A stretch of DNA of 64,000 nt, from the NCBI GenBank assembly GCA_910588815.1, contig CAJUQY010000004.1, forward strand, positions 1 to 64,000, written 5' to 3'. Shown here piece after piece: positions 45,162 to 52,955 of this stretch. Both the position numbers and the translations under genes were made by a program. A model generated the notes under the pieces. It searched no databases. It was not told the origin of the DNA and was given only the letters and a program-made list of their open reading frames with translations. Source of the DNA: an uncultured Lachnospiraceae bacterium. GTDB lineage: Bacteria; Bacillota; Clostridia; Lachnospirales; Lachnospiraceae. How positions within the stretch are numbered: the stretch's first letter is position 1; each line of letters begins with the position of its first letter.

Positions 45162-45569
45162 CTATTGCTCCGTCACAAGCTTTGCCAGGATTCCATTGAC
45201 AAAGGACGGAGAATCGTCTCCGCCATACTTTCTGGCAATCTCCACCGCCTCGTTGATCGCCACCTTTTCCGGGACAGATTCTTCATGGCACATCTCATAA
45301 AGAGCCAACCGCAAAACGGTCAAGTCCACTTTTCCCATCCGTCCTGTCTTCCAGCCCCGAGCTACCTCGTTGAGTCTCTCATCCAATTCGGGCACAAGGT
45401 GATAAACGGCGTCTGTCTTTTCCCACATATAAGCCCTGTCCTTCTCCTCCAGAGGCTCCAGCTCCTCCAGGTACATCCGTACCTGCCCTTCAAACTCCTC
45501 CTCCGTGAAAAAAAACTCCCGGCGGAACAGCATCCGGAATATATGCTCTCTCAGTTCTCGTCTGCTCAT
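45162..45569 (-). CDS. nusB: Transcription antitermination factor NusB
   Basis: The 135-residue protein is read from the ATG at 45569 after GGAGGACATC. It shows the all-helical NusB fold with RRELREHIFRMLFRREFF at the start and WKTGRMGKVDLTVLRLALYEM...VPEKVAINEAVEIARKYGGDDSPSFVNGILAKL at the end. NusB and S10 bind boxA RNA for rRNA antitermination. A strong terminator separates it from the upstream asp23 gene, so it probably has its own promoter in the short gap or is read through. Confidence 0.96.
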   Translation of the reverse strand: MSRRELREHIFRMLFRREFFFTEEEFEGQVRMYLEELEPLEEKDRAYMWEKTDAVYHLVPELDERLNEVARGWKTGRMGKVDLTVLRLALYEMCHEESVPEKVAINEAVEIARKYGGDDSPSFVNGILAKLVTEQ

Positions 45570-45588
45570 GATGTCCTCCATATATGGT

Positions 45589-45620
45589 AAAAAGGGTGCT
45601 CTTTTACAGCACCCTTTTCA
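45589..45620. terminator. Terminator between asp23 and nusB
   Basis: AAAAAGGGTGCT and AGCACCCTTTT form a tight stem with a short loop (CTTTTAC). Flanking A5 and T4 let it act on both strands; on the minus strand TTTTT follows the stem after the asp23 stop. Confidence 0.75.
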
Positions 45621-45656
45621 GTTCTCTTTGAATCCATCTGTTCTGGAATCTGTTTT

Positions 45657-46049
45657 CTATCTGGTTTTGTCAATGTTCACACCGGCAATTTTCACATTTA
45701 CATCGATCACCGAAAGGCCCGTCATATTCTCAATGGCCGTCCTCACCCGCTCCTGAACCTGTGTACAAACCTCCGGGATACTGTAACCGTATTCCATATT
45801 GAGGGAAAGATCCACCGACACGGAAGTATCCAGCACATCCACCTTCACACCCTTTGACAGATTCTTCATCCCCAGTTTTCCGACCAATTCATTCGTAATG
45901 TTACCTGCCATGGAAGCAACTCCGGTCACCTCCGTAGCTGCCAGGCCTGCGATAATCGCCACCACCTCATCCGCAATCTGAACCTCGCCGATGGTTTCCT
46001 TATCATGATGCAGGGTATGCGTATTTCTGTTTTCAAGTTCCACTGCCAT
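45657..46049 (-). CDS. Asp23/Gls24-family envelope stress protein
   Basis: The 130-residue protein has the Asp23 core IGEVQIADEVVAIIAGLAATEVTGVASMAGNI (about residues 20-51) and EVCTQVQERVRTAIENMTGLSVIDVNVKIAGV near the end. Members localise at the membrane through partners and respond to envelope stress; the YqhY-type copy next to nusB is conserved in Firmicutes. The ATG at 46049 has AGGAGG only one base before it. A GTG two codons later has ideal spacing and may be the real start. Its promoter and terminator are both visible. Confidence 0.9.
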   Translation of the reverse strand: MAVELENRNTHTLHHDKETIGEVQIADEVVAIIAGLAATEVTGVASMAGNITNELVGKLGMKNLSKGVKVDVLDTSVSVDLSLNMEYGYSIPEVCTQVQERVRTAIENMTGLSVIDVNVKIAGVNIDKTR

Positions 46050-46083
46050 CCCTCCTGTATCTCAAATTCATGCTCTTCCTGAT

Positions 46084-46112
46084 ATTATAACAAAAAGCAG
46101 AATATTTATCAA
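46084..46112 (-). promoter_or_regulatory. Promoter of the Asp23-family gene
   Basis: On the minus strand TTGATA (46112-46107) and TATAAT (46089-46084) are separated by 17 bases, just past the end of spoIIIAH. This gives the gene vegetative expression independent of the sporulation operon. Confidence 0.65.
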
Positions 46113-46129
46113 CCGGGATATGTAATTCT

Positions 46130-46816
46130 TTACTGGCTTACGTCCATCAAAGTGATAACCACATTCTCTGCCGGCGCCTCAGCCTTCCGCTTCACAATGT
46201 CCTCAATCTGAGCCCGTTCCGCGTCGGTAAGCTCTGCCTTTCCCACCACCACATCCACGGTAGTGCCGTTGATGCAGACCACTGAATCGGTGAAGCCCTT
46301 GGCTCCGAGAAGTGTTTCCGCGGCATTTTCTTTTTCAGCGATATCCGTCAGTGCGATCATCTGGTTTACCGCGTCCTTCTTCTCTTCCTCTCCAAGATTC
46401 TCGTTGTTAATGATTCCGAGCAATGTCTCCTTATTCTTGCTCCTGACCTGTTCCCTGTTTAACTGCGCCTGAGAGACATAGTTATCCACGGTCATACCGC
46501 CTGTAAGTACGGCCTCTCCCGGCATATCGGCCCCTGCGGGCTCCCCGTTCTCTTCCTCTCCCTCCGCCGGGACATAGACATCTGTAACCGTGTCGCCCTC
46601 CGCCAGGGAAACCGCCTGGTTTTCTTTTAAAATATCTTCATCAGAAATGTCTAAAAGTCCTGCAGCTACGGTCTCTTCTTCTTTTGCATCTGCCTGTGCC
46701 TGTTTTTCTCCGCCCGAAAAATCAAATTTTCCGGCATAGCTTAAGTAGCCTGCCACCGCGATCATCACCGCCAGCAAAGTTAAGATAATCTGGTTTTTCT
46801 TTACAATTTTCTTCAC
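46130..46816 (-). CDS. spoIIIAH: Stage III sporulation protein AH
   Basis: The 228-residue protein starts at a GTG preceded by AAGGAG. It has one N-terminal membrane helix (about residues 9-25), a long acidic linker (about 40-105) and a C-terminal domain (about 115-225). The domain includes REQVRSKNKETLLGIINNENLGEEEKKDAVNQMI and DVVVGKAELTDAERAQIEDIVKRK, related to the YscJ/FliF ring-building fold. SpoIIIAH in the mother cell membrane binds forespore SpoIIQ to build the engulfment channel. It is the last gene of the spoIIIA operon. Confidence 0.94.
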   Translation of the reverse strand: MKKIVKKNQIILTLLAVMIAVAGYLSYAGKFDFSGGEKQAQADAKEEETVAAGLLDISDEDILKENQAVSLAEGDTVTDVYVPAEGEEENGEPAGADMPGEAVLTGGMTVDNYVSQAQLNREQVRSKNKETLLGIINNENLGEEEKKDAVNQMIALTDIAEKENAAETLLGAKGFTDSVVCINGTTVDVVVGKAELTDAERAQIEDIVKRKAEAPAENVVITLMDVSQ

Positions 46817-46830
46817 AGTACCGCTCCTTT

Positions 46831-47421
46831 TTAAGATTCTTCTTTGACTCTCTTTAATACTTTAATTTTATGTGGGGGAACGTCAAATAATGCTTCCATT
46901 GCCTCAGAGATTTCTGTTTTTACCTTCGCATTATCCCCTCCCTCTGTCACAACAACAACTCCCGTCACCTTGGGACAAAGTTCTTTTGTCACATAGGGCG
47001 CCTCCTCACTGCCAAAGAGTACTGTCTGGCTGGATTGGCTCAACTCCTGTGAGCTTCCCACCCCTCCCTCACTGTCCGTCTCGCTGGTGCTTCTCTGTTC
47101 CAGGGATTGATCCGTCTGCAGAACACTTTCCCCTGAGGATTCTACTGTCAGAAGTACGGTTGTCTCTCCTGCTCCGTCTACGAAAGACAGAAGCTTCTCC
47201 ACTCGTTTTTCCAGTTCTCTCACATAAGCCTCCGTTCCCGAAGCGTCTGTTCCATAAATTTCTGACTCCGGAACAGGAAGCGCTTCCTCCGGCCTCCTCT
47301 CCTCCTTTTTTTCTGTCGGAAGCGCGATGACAAAGAGTAAAATCCCTGACAGAAGGAGTAAAATCCAGGCTTCGGTCTTCATATTCTTGAATTTTCCCCG
47401 CAAAATGTCCCAATTTTTCAT
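46831..47421 (-). CDS. spoIIIAG: Stage III sporulation protein AG
   Basis: The 196-residue protein has a short cytoplasmic N-terminus, one membrane helix (about 17-34, WILLLLSGILLFVIALP) and an extracytoplasmic ring-building domain. YVRELEKRVEKLLSFVDGAGETTVLLTVESSGE opens the domain and VVVTEGGDNAKVKTEISEAMEALFDVPPHKIKVLK ends it. SpoIIIAG forms a large multimeric ring in the mother cell membrane facing the forespore. It lies 31 bases after spoIIIAF and 14 before spoIIIAH. Confidence 0.95.
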   Translation of the reverse strand: MKNWDILRGKFKNMKTEAWILLLLSGILLFVIALPTEKKEERRPEEALPVPESEIYGTDASGTEAYVRELEKRVEKLLSFVDGAGETTVLLTVESSGESVLQTDQSLEQRSTSETDSEGGVGSSQELSQSSQTVLFGSEEAPYVTKELCPKVTGVVVVTEGGDNAKVKTEISEAMEALFDVPPHKIKVLKRVKEES

Positions 47422-47452
47422 GACCGTTTCCCCTTTCTCCTCTCGCCGTCCC

Positions 47453-48058
47453 TCAACGAACCATCCCTATCATCTCTTCCGGTATGGAAAACTCTTCCGA
47501 GAGAGCCCTCTTCAGCTCATGATCCTCCGCCTCTTCCAAGTAGCTTTTTTCCATGGGTTCCTCTGAAAGAATCTGTACCTTCTTTTTTTCTATGACAATC
47601 CTTCCCGTTTCATTGCCTTCCTCTGCCTTTTGCGAAAAAAGCACCTGCAGACTTTCAATCTGGCCGAAGGTATCCCTGTCCGGATCCGTACCGATGGTTA
47701 CCCGGACAGGACATTCTCCATATCCCGCTTCTTCCAGGAAAACAGAAACCTGGTCAGCCAATTCCTCCTCATAACCTTTCACCACTTCCTCTGTGTATGC
47801 ATCTCCCATCAAGGCAAGTTCATCTTCAAAATCCGCCCTGGCGCCGGCCCGTTCAAAAGATCTCTCCAGACGGGAAAACGACTCCTCTAAATGAAACAGC
47901 CTTCCCAGGGGCGCAAGCACGATAAGCACAAGAACCATTCCCATGAAATATCGAATATATTTGAGGTTTTTGCTTTCCGGTAAAAGCCGCAAAATTAAAG
48001 ACATAAAAATCAGACAAGCCGCAATGGTTTTGACCCATCCATATAATCCTTTCAGCAT
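47453..48058 (-). CDS. spoIIIAF: Stage III sporulation protein AF
   Basis: The 201-residue protein has two N-terminal membrane helices (about residues 8-24 and 36-50, with YIRYFMGMVLVLIVLAPL) and an extracytoplasmic domain ending VRVTIGTDPD...SEEFSIPEEMIGMVR. The ring-building motif domain places it with the SpoIIIAF family, a part of the mother-cell-to-forespore secretion complex. AAGGAGAAGGAACA precedes the ATG. Confidence 0.93.
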   Translation of the reverse strand: MLKGLYGWVKTIAACLIFMSLILRLLPESKNLKYIRYFMGMVLVLIVLAPLGRLFHLEESFSRLERSFERAGARADFEDELALMGDAYTEEVVKGYEEELADQVSVFLEEAGYGECPVRVTIGTDPDRDTFGQIESLQVLFSQKAEEGNETGRIVIEKKKVQILSEEPMEKSYLEEAEDHELKRALSEEFSIPEEMIGMVR

Positions 48059-48073
48059 TGTTCCTTCTCCTTG

Positions 48074-49243
48074 TCAGACGGAGGTAAAGGCACATACCAC
48101 CCCAATGATCAGTAAAAACATACCTGTCGCTGCTGTCGTAAGCTTTAAAAGCAGGCGTGAGGCCAATGCTACTCCCGCAAGGCACTCTGTCACCCGCTCG
48201 TCTGCCACCGGCTGAATCATGGCCGCCGCTCCGTGATAGAGGACGACAAGCACCGCCAGCTTAAGTACCGGCACCGCCGCCAAAAGCACCAGAATGATAA
48301 GAGCTGCCATACCGATTCCGTTTTTAATGAGACAAGCCGTACCGGTTACCAAGCTGGCAGCCGCACCCGCGCCTCCCCCGATTCCAGGAATCGCAGCAAG
48401 AAGCTTTGTCAAAGTTCCTGTTTTTACGGAATCAGCCACGGGGATCACCATACTCTGTACCATTCCATAGCCTACAATCAGTCCGATCAGCGTTTTCAGC
48501 CCCCATCCCAAAACAACCTCCAAAAGCTCCGTCATTTTACTCAAAATATCTTCCTTTGAGATGTGGTTTACCAGGGTAAGTACCACATAAATCTGGATTC
48601 CGGGAATAAAGACCACCTGAAAAAGCCATTCCGCGATACTTGTAACCGCCATGACAAATTCATAGGAAAACACGGAGGTCAGCGGCTTTCCCGCAGCAGC
48701 CACCGACAAGGTAAAGGCCGGAATCAAAGCGCTCATAAATTCCATCACACGGGATACCGTATCCTTTGCAATATCCGCCGCTCCCGAAAAGGCCGTCAAG
48801 AGCAATGACAGCAGAAGCAGGTATGTCACATAAAACCCCATTTCTCCGGCTTGTCCATTCTGAAAGGATGCCGCCAGGCCGGAAAACACAGTTCCGAAAG
48901 CCGCAATCAACAGGACATGTCCCAGGCTGCTTTTGCTGGCCGCGATTTCCGAAAAGAGGCTTTCTTTCAGAAAAGCGGGAATCTCCCCGAGCAGTTCCCC
49001 TGCTTTCCCAGAAACCAGAAGCTCCACCAGCCCGGAAAAGGAAGGGGCGTCCTCCAATGCCTCATCCATCACATCCTGGGCTCCGCTGTAATCGTACTTC
49101 TCTATCTCCTCCCCCGCCCACGCCTTTTGAGAGAAAAGCAGAAAAAGCAGGAGCACGGCAAACATGACCGTCTGACGCCCGGACAAAAGCCCTTGTCCGT
49201 GCCGGCTCTTTTCTCCGCCCCCCGTCCATTCCCGCCCCCTCAT
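48074..49243 (-). CDS. spoIIIAE: Stage III sporulation protein AE
   Basis: The 389-residue protein has a signal sequence (about residues 25-43, FAVLLLFLLFSQKAWA) and about eight membrane helices. Conserved parts include IIAFGTVFSGLAASFQNGQ-like LLIAAFGTVFSGLAASF and LLAAIPGIGGGAGAAASLVTGTACLIKNGIG. It is the main multi-pass channel component of the SpoIIIA complex. The ATG at 49243 overlaps the spoIIIAD stop (ATGA), so it is probably coupled. The first 25 residues are polar and longer than usual; an ATG at codon 27 would fit the signal peptide but has no ribosome binding site. Confidence 0.94.
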   Translation of the reverse strand: MRGREWTGGGEKSRHGQGLLSGRQTVMFAVLLLFLLFSQKAWAGEEIEKYDYSGAQDVMDEALEDAPSFSGLVELLVSGKAGELLGEIPAFLKESLFSEIAASKSSLGHVLLIAAFGTVFSGLAASFQNGQAGEMGFYVTYLLLLSLLLTAFSGAADIAKDTVSRVMEFMSALIPAFTLSVAAAGKPLTSVFSYEFVMAVTSIAEWLFQVVFIPGIQIYVVLTLVNHISKEDILSKMTELLEVVLGWGLKTLIGLIVGYGMVQSMVIPVADSVKTGTLTKLLAAIPGIGGGAGAAASLVTGTACLIKNGIGMAALIILVLLAAVPVLKLAVLVVLYHGAAAMIQPVADERVTECLAGVALASRLLLKLTTAATGMFLLIIGVVCAFTSV

Positions 49244-49620
49244 GCCAGAATCCGTCCTAAAAGCTCCAGGAGGGAGAGGATAACCGGGAAACTGACCAGC
49301 AAAATGGACAGTCTTCCGAAAAGTTCAATCTGTCCGGCAACAGAGCCGTAGCCCCCATCCCGGCACAGGGAGGCCGCAAATTCGGACACATAGGTAATCC
49401 CCAGCATTTTGAGAAGGATCTGTACATACTTTTCTTCGATGGCCGCCTGCCTCGAAAGCTCTCCCACCGCCTCCACGATTTCCGAAAGCTTTCCAAACGC
49501 ATAGAAAAAAATAAGAATTCCCGCCCCGAAGACCACATATGTGCCAAACTGCGGTTTCAATTCCTTAAGCTGCATGGCCATCAGCACGGCGGCCACTCCT
49601 ACTGCTGCGATTTTAATCAC
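49240..49620 (-). CDS. spoIIIAD: Stage III sporulation protein AD
   Basis: The 126-residue membrane protein starts at a GTG with GAGGAAAAAGCA before it. It has about four hydrophobic segments and the AC/AD family pattern LKPQFGTYVVFGAGILIFFYAFGKLSEIVEAV, with YVQILLKMLGITYVSEFAASLCRDGGY. It is thought to form an integral membrane part of the SpoIIIA complex together with AC and AE. It overlaps spoIIIAE by four bases. Confidence 0.94.
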   Translation of the reverse strand: MIKIAAVGVAAVLMAMQLKELKPQFGTYVVFGAGILIFFYAFGKLSEIVEAVGELSRQAAIEEKYVQILLKMLGITYVSEFAASLCRDGGYGSVAGQIELFGRLSILLVSFPVILSLLELLGRILA

Positions 49621-49647
49621 TGCTTTTTCCTCTTTTATTCCGACAAT

Positions 49648-49842
49648 TTACAGGGAAAACAATTGTTTAATTGATTCAAACAGTTCGTAAATATACGGAA
49701 CAAGCCAGTAGAGCACCAGCAGAAGTCCTGCCAGGCTGGTGAGAAAGGCATGCTCCTCTCTTCCGCTGTGTTTCAAAACCTGACAGATGACCGACACCAG
49801 AACGCCCACTGCCGCAATTTTAAAGATCAGACTAACTGTCAT
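49648..49842 (-). CDS. spoIIIAC: Stage III sporulation protein AC
   Basis: The 64-residue protein is read from the ATG at 49842, five bases after GGAGG. It has two membrane helices: SLIFKIAAVGVLVSVICQVLKHSGREEHAFLTSLAGLLLVLYWLVPYI covers both, with the conserved HSGREE loop. It belongs to the same family as spoIIIAD. Small size and place between AB and AD match the operon in other spore formers. Confidence 0.94.
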   Translation of the reverse strand: MTVSLIFKIAAVGVLVSVICQVLKHSGREEHAFLTSLAGLLLVLYWLVPYIYELFESIKQLFSL

Positions 49843-49863
49843 GTCTCCCTCCAACTCCTGCCA

Positions 49864-50385
49864 TCAGATGAGCAGTATGGTGATAAACACACCTGCCAGA
49901 ATGCCAAGGCAATTGTACAGGCGCATTTTTTTCGGAAGCTCCTCATGAAGCTCCCGCCTTGCATCCTCCACCTGTTCCGCCGCCAGAGCTATGGTGTGCA
50001 GCTGAGTCTCCAAATCCAGGCATCCAAGTTCCGTTCCCAGCCTCACAAGGATCTCCTTATCCCCGTCCGTCAAATGTGCTTCCTTCAACTGTTCTGCCAG
50101 TGCCCGGTTCCAGATATCCACAAGCCGCTCTCCTTCCTTTTTCTGCATCTCTTCCGTGAGAAACAGAAAAAATTTTTGAAAAGGAAAGCGGCACCTGCCC
50201 GCTACCGTCTCAAAGGCCTCCTCCAAGGTTCCGCCGCCAAAACGGATCTCCCCGGAAAAAAGACACAGTATTTTTTTCAGTTCCAAAAGCTCCCTGTAGC
50301 GCAAATGCAGGCGAAAGCTCTGTCCGAAACCAATGGCCGTAGTGGATATGATAATACAAACTGCCCCGATAATTTTAAATGCCAT
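49864..50385 (-). CDS. spoIIIAB: Stage III sporulation protein AB
   Basis: The 173-residue protein is read from the ATG at 50385, which overlaps the end of spoIIIAA by 11 bases; 33 further codons upstream belong to spoIIIAA in another frame. One helix at each end (about residues 3-20 and 152-171) flanks a helical middle with YRELLELKKILCLFSGEIRFGGGTLEEAF. The fold resembles type II/IV secretion GspF-like platform proteins. It is the expected partner of the SpoIIIAA ATPase. Confidence 0.94.
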   Translation of the reverse strand: MAFKIIGAVCIIISTTAIGFGQSFRLHLRYRELLELKKILCLFSGEIRFGGGTLEEAFETVAGRCRFPFQKFFLFLTEEMQKKEGERLVDIWNRALAEQLKEAHLTDGDKEILVRLGTELGCLDLETQLHTIALAAEQVEDARRELHEELPKKMRLYNCLGILAGVFITILLI

Positions 50386-51385
50386 GATATGTCCCCGCCT
50401 TCCCATCCCCTCCGAAAACCTCAAGGATCTGCCCCACCTGGTTGCTGTCCGGATCTCTCCGGCCCAGGAGAACATATCTCTCAAAAATCCCTTCTTTATA
50501 AATCTTTTCTAAAGAAGGTTTCTCTCTGATTTCTTCCAGGGATGCCCCATGGGCAGTCGCCAAAATGCTGCAGCCGCAATAAGCAGCTTCCCTGAGCGCC
50601 AGAACATCCTCATCGCTTCCGATCTCATCGGCCGCCACCACCTTTGGGGCCATGGAGCGGATCAGCATAAAAAGCCCCTGCGCTTTTGGACAGGCATCCA
50701 GCACATCGGTCCGCTCCCCCACATCATTCTGTGGAACTCCTTGATAACAAGCCGCAAGCTCCGAACGCTCGTCCGCCACTCCCACCGTAACCCCGGCATG
50801 TCCGCCTGCGCCATTGGAGATCAGTCGGATCATATCCCTAAGAAGCGTGGTTTTTCCGAAGCCGGGAGGGGATATAATCAAGGTGTTCTGCACCCGCTCC
50901 CCCTCATACAGGCAGGGAAGCAGCTTCGCTGCGCACCCTTTCACCTGATGGGCCAGACGAATATTCAGGAAAGACACTTGCTTCAGGGTCCGGATCCTCC
51001 CGTCCTCCAAAACAGCCCGGCCAGCGAGTCCAATCCGGTGTCCTCCCTGCACCGTCAAAAATCCCTGACGCAGTTCCTCCTCATATGCATAGAGAGAATA
51101 ATTTCCTGCATATTCTAAAGTCTCTTTTACCTCTCTGGCGCTCACCTTCCGCAGACCCTTCAGTCTCCCGCTGCTGTCCTGGTGCAGTTCCGATACCTTT
51201 TTACCTGTCTCCACAGGATGTCCCGTTTCCAAAAAACCATATTCCCTGCCCTGATACCGGCACAAAAGCGGCCGTTCTGTCCGAAGCTTGATCTCCTGCA
51301 GATCTTCAAAAGAAAACGGTGCCTGTCCGATGATTCCCCGCAGGGATCCTGCCAGAATTTTTAAAATTTCATCTCCGCCTCTCAT
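50375..51385 (-). CDS. spoIIIAA: Stage III sporulation protein AA, ATPase
   Basis: The 336-residue protein is read from the ATG at 51385, five bases after AGGTGA; a GTG three codons earlier is also in frame. The AAA/type II secretion ATPase core shows Walker A TLIISPPGFGKTTLLRDMIRLIS (about residues 173-195), GVADERSELA, and the acidic Walker B region KVVAADEIGSDED. It energises the SpoIIIA channel in the mother cell. It is the first gene of the operon. No vegetative promoter is seen upstream, as expected for a sigma-E gene, but I could not identify a sigma-E site with certainty. Confidence 0.95.
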   Translation of the reverse strand: MRGGDEILKILAGSLRGIIGQAPFSFEDLQEIKLRTERPLLCRYQGREYGFLETGHPVETGKKVSELHQDSSGRLKGLRKVSAREVKETLEYAGNYSLYAYEEELRQGFLTVQGGHRIGLAGRAVLEDGRIRTLKQVSFLNIRLAHQVKGCAAKLLPCLYEGERVQNTLIISPPGFGKTTLLRDMIRLISNGAGGHAGVTVGVADERSELAACYQGVPQNDVGERTDVLDACPKAQGLFMLIRSMAPKVVAADEIGSDEDVLALREAAYCGCSILATAHGASLEEIREKPSLEKIYKEGIFERYVLLGRRDPDSNQVGQILEVFGGDGKAGTYHGI

Positions 51386-51477
51386 CACTCTCACCTGCCT
51401 TCTACCCTAATCTATGAGCCTGTCCTTCAGATTAGAACAAAAGGAAAAGCCAAAAAAGAAACTTCCGGGGCATACAA

Positions 51478-51506
51478 TTGACATTCCCCTGATTTCTGGG
51501 TACAAT
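51478..51506 (+). promoter_or_regulatory. Promoter of the third MATE gene
   Basis: TTGACA (51478-51483) is exact and TACAAT (51501-51506) has one mismatch, with a 17-base spacer. Transcription would start near 51513, so the in-frame GTG at 51512 cannot be the start codon. Confidence 0.7.
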
Positions 51507-51556
51507 CAACAGTGGTGACAGATGACAATATTCGCGAAAAGGAGCTCTCAGCCGTC

Positions 51557-52921
51557 ATGCAAGATCAGAAAAAAAACTATCTGTTTGAGGAAGCCCCGGT
51601 GGCAAAAGCCGTGATGTCCATGGCCATTCCCACCATTTTAAGCTCCCTCGTCATGGTTATTTACAATATGGCCGACACGTACTTTGTCAGCCTCCTGAAT
51701 AACTCCATCCAGAACGCTGCCGTAACCCTGGCTTCCCCTGTCCTCCTGGCTTTCAACGCCGTAAACAATTTGTTCGGTGTGGGAAGCTCCAGCATGATGA
51801 GCCGTGCTCTCGGAAAAAAAGACTATGAAACGGTACGAAAAAGCGCTGCTTTCGGCTTTTACTGTTCTGTCCTCAGCGGCCTTTTATTTTCTCTCGGCTT
51901 TACCCTGTTTCGTTCCCCCCTTCTCACAATTCTCGGCGCAAGAGAGGACACCATCCTCGCCACTGCCCAATACTTGAAGTGGACTGTGACCTTCGGCGCC
52001 GTTCCTTCTATATTGAATGTGGTCTTGGCCTACATGGTCCGTTCCGAGGGAGCCTCCCTTCACGCCAGCATCGGTACCATGAGCGGCTGCCTCCTGAATA
52101 TCGTTCTGGATCCCGTTTTTATCCTGCCCTGGGGACTCAATATGGGAGCGGCGGGTGCCGGATTCGCAACCTTCCTCTCCAACTGCGCCGCATGTCTTTA
52201 CTTCTTCACTCTGCTTTTTGTGAAACGGAAACATACTTGTGTCTCTCTGAAGCCGTCCATGTTCCGCCCGGGGAAAGCCATTATCACAGGAATCTGCGGC
52301 GTCGGTATCCCCGCCTCTATCCAGAACCTGTTAAACGTGACCGGCATGACCGTTCTCAACAATTTCACCTCCTCCTACGGTTCCGAAGCCGTTGCCGCCA
52401 TGGGAATCTCACAAAAACTGAATATGATCCCCATGTACATTGCCCTTGGGCTTTCCCAGGGACTGATGCCGCTCATCAGCTACAACTATGCCGCCGGAAA
52501 TATCCCCCGGATGAAAAAGACACTGCTTTTCGCCGTGCGCGCTTCGATCACCTTTATGGCCGCCATGACGATCCTCTACTTCTTTGGCTCCGGTTTCTTT
52601 GTTCATCTGTTTATGAAGAACCAGATAATTGTGGACTATGGCAGCCGTTTCCTCAGAGGGTTCTGCCTGGCCCTTCCCTTTCTCTGTATGGATTTCCTGG
52701 CCGTCGGCGTATTCCAGGCCTGTGGTATGGGAAAAAAGGCGCTTATCTTCGCTCTTCTTCGGAAAATCATACTGGAAATCCCTGCCCTCTATCTCTGGAA
52801 TTTCCTCTATCCCCTTTACGGCCTGTCCTACGCCCAGTTTACGGCCGAATCTGTCCTGGCCGCCGCTGCGGTCCTTGTACTGATCCGCATGTTCCGCAAT
52901 TTAGAAAAGGGCAAGAGGTAA
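51557..52921 (+). CDS. MATE-family efflux transporter
   Basis: The 454-residue membrane protein has about twelve hydrophobic segments. FEEAPVAKAVMSMAIPTILSSLVMVIYNMADTYFV at the start is a classic MATE N-terminus, with the Asn/Asp pair in helix 1. It is more like bacterial NorM/DinF-type pumps of Clostridia than the two MATE proteins at 19-22 kb. The ATG at 51557 is preceded by AAAAGGAG at a long spacing of 13 bases, so initiation may be weak; the promoter excludes the earlier GTG. It is a single gene, divergent from spoIIIAA. Substrate unknown. Confidence 0.92.
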   Translation: MQDQKKNYLFEEAPVAKAVMSMAIPTILSSLVMVIYNMADTYFVSLLNNSIQNAAVTLASPVLLAFNAVNNLFGVGSSSMMSRALGKKDYETVRKSAAFGFYCSVLSGLLFSLGFTLFRSPLLTILGAREDTILATAQYLKWTVTFGAVPSILNVVLAYMVRSEGASLHASIGTMSGCLLNIVLDPVFILPWGLNMGAAGAGFATFLSNCAACLYFFTLLFVKRKHTCVSLKPSMFRPGKAIITGICGVGIPASIQNLLNVTGMTVLNNFTSSYGSEAVAAMGISQKLNMIPMYIALGLSQGLMPLISYNYAAGNIPRMKKTLLFAVRASITFMAAMTILYFFGSGFFVHLFMKNQIIVDYGSRFLRGFCLALPFLCMDFLAVGVFQACGMGKKALIFALLRKIILEIPALYLWNFLYPLYGLSYAQFTAESVLAAAAVLVLIRMFRNLEKGKR

Positions 52922-52955
52922 CCCCCAATTCGTCCGGCCTCTATCCCTCCGGCAG

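Noticed and set aside
51512..51556. GTG start of the third MATE gene
   Set aside because: It coincides with the predicted start of transcription, leaving no leader, and the added residues are polar and not family-like.
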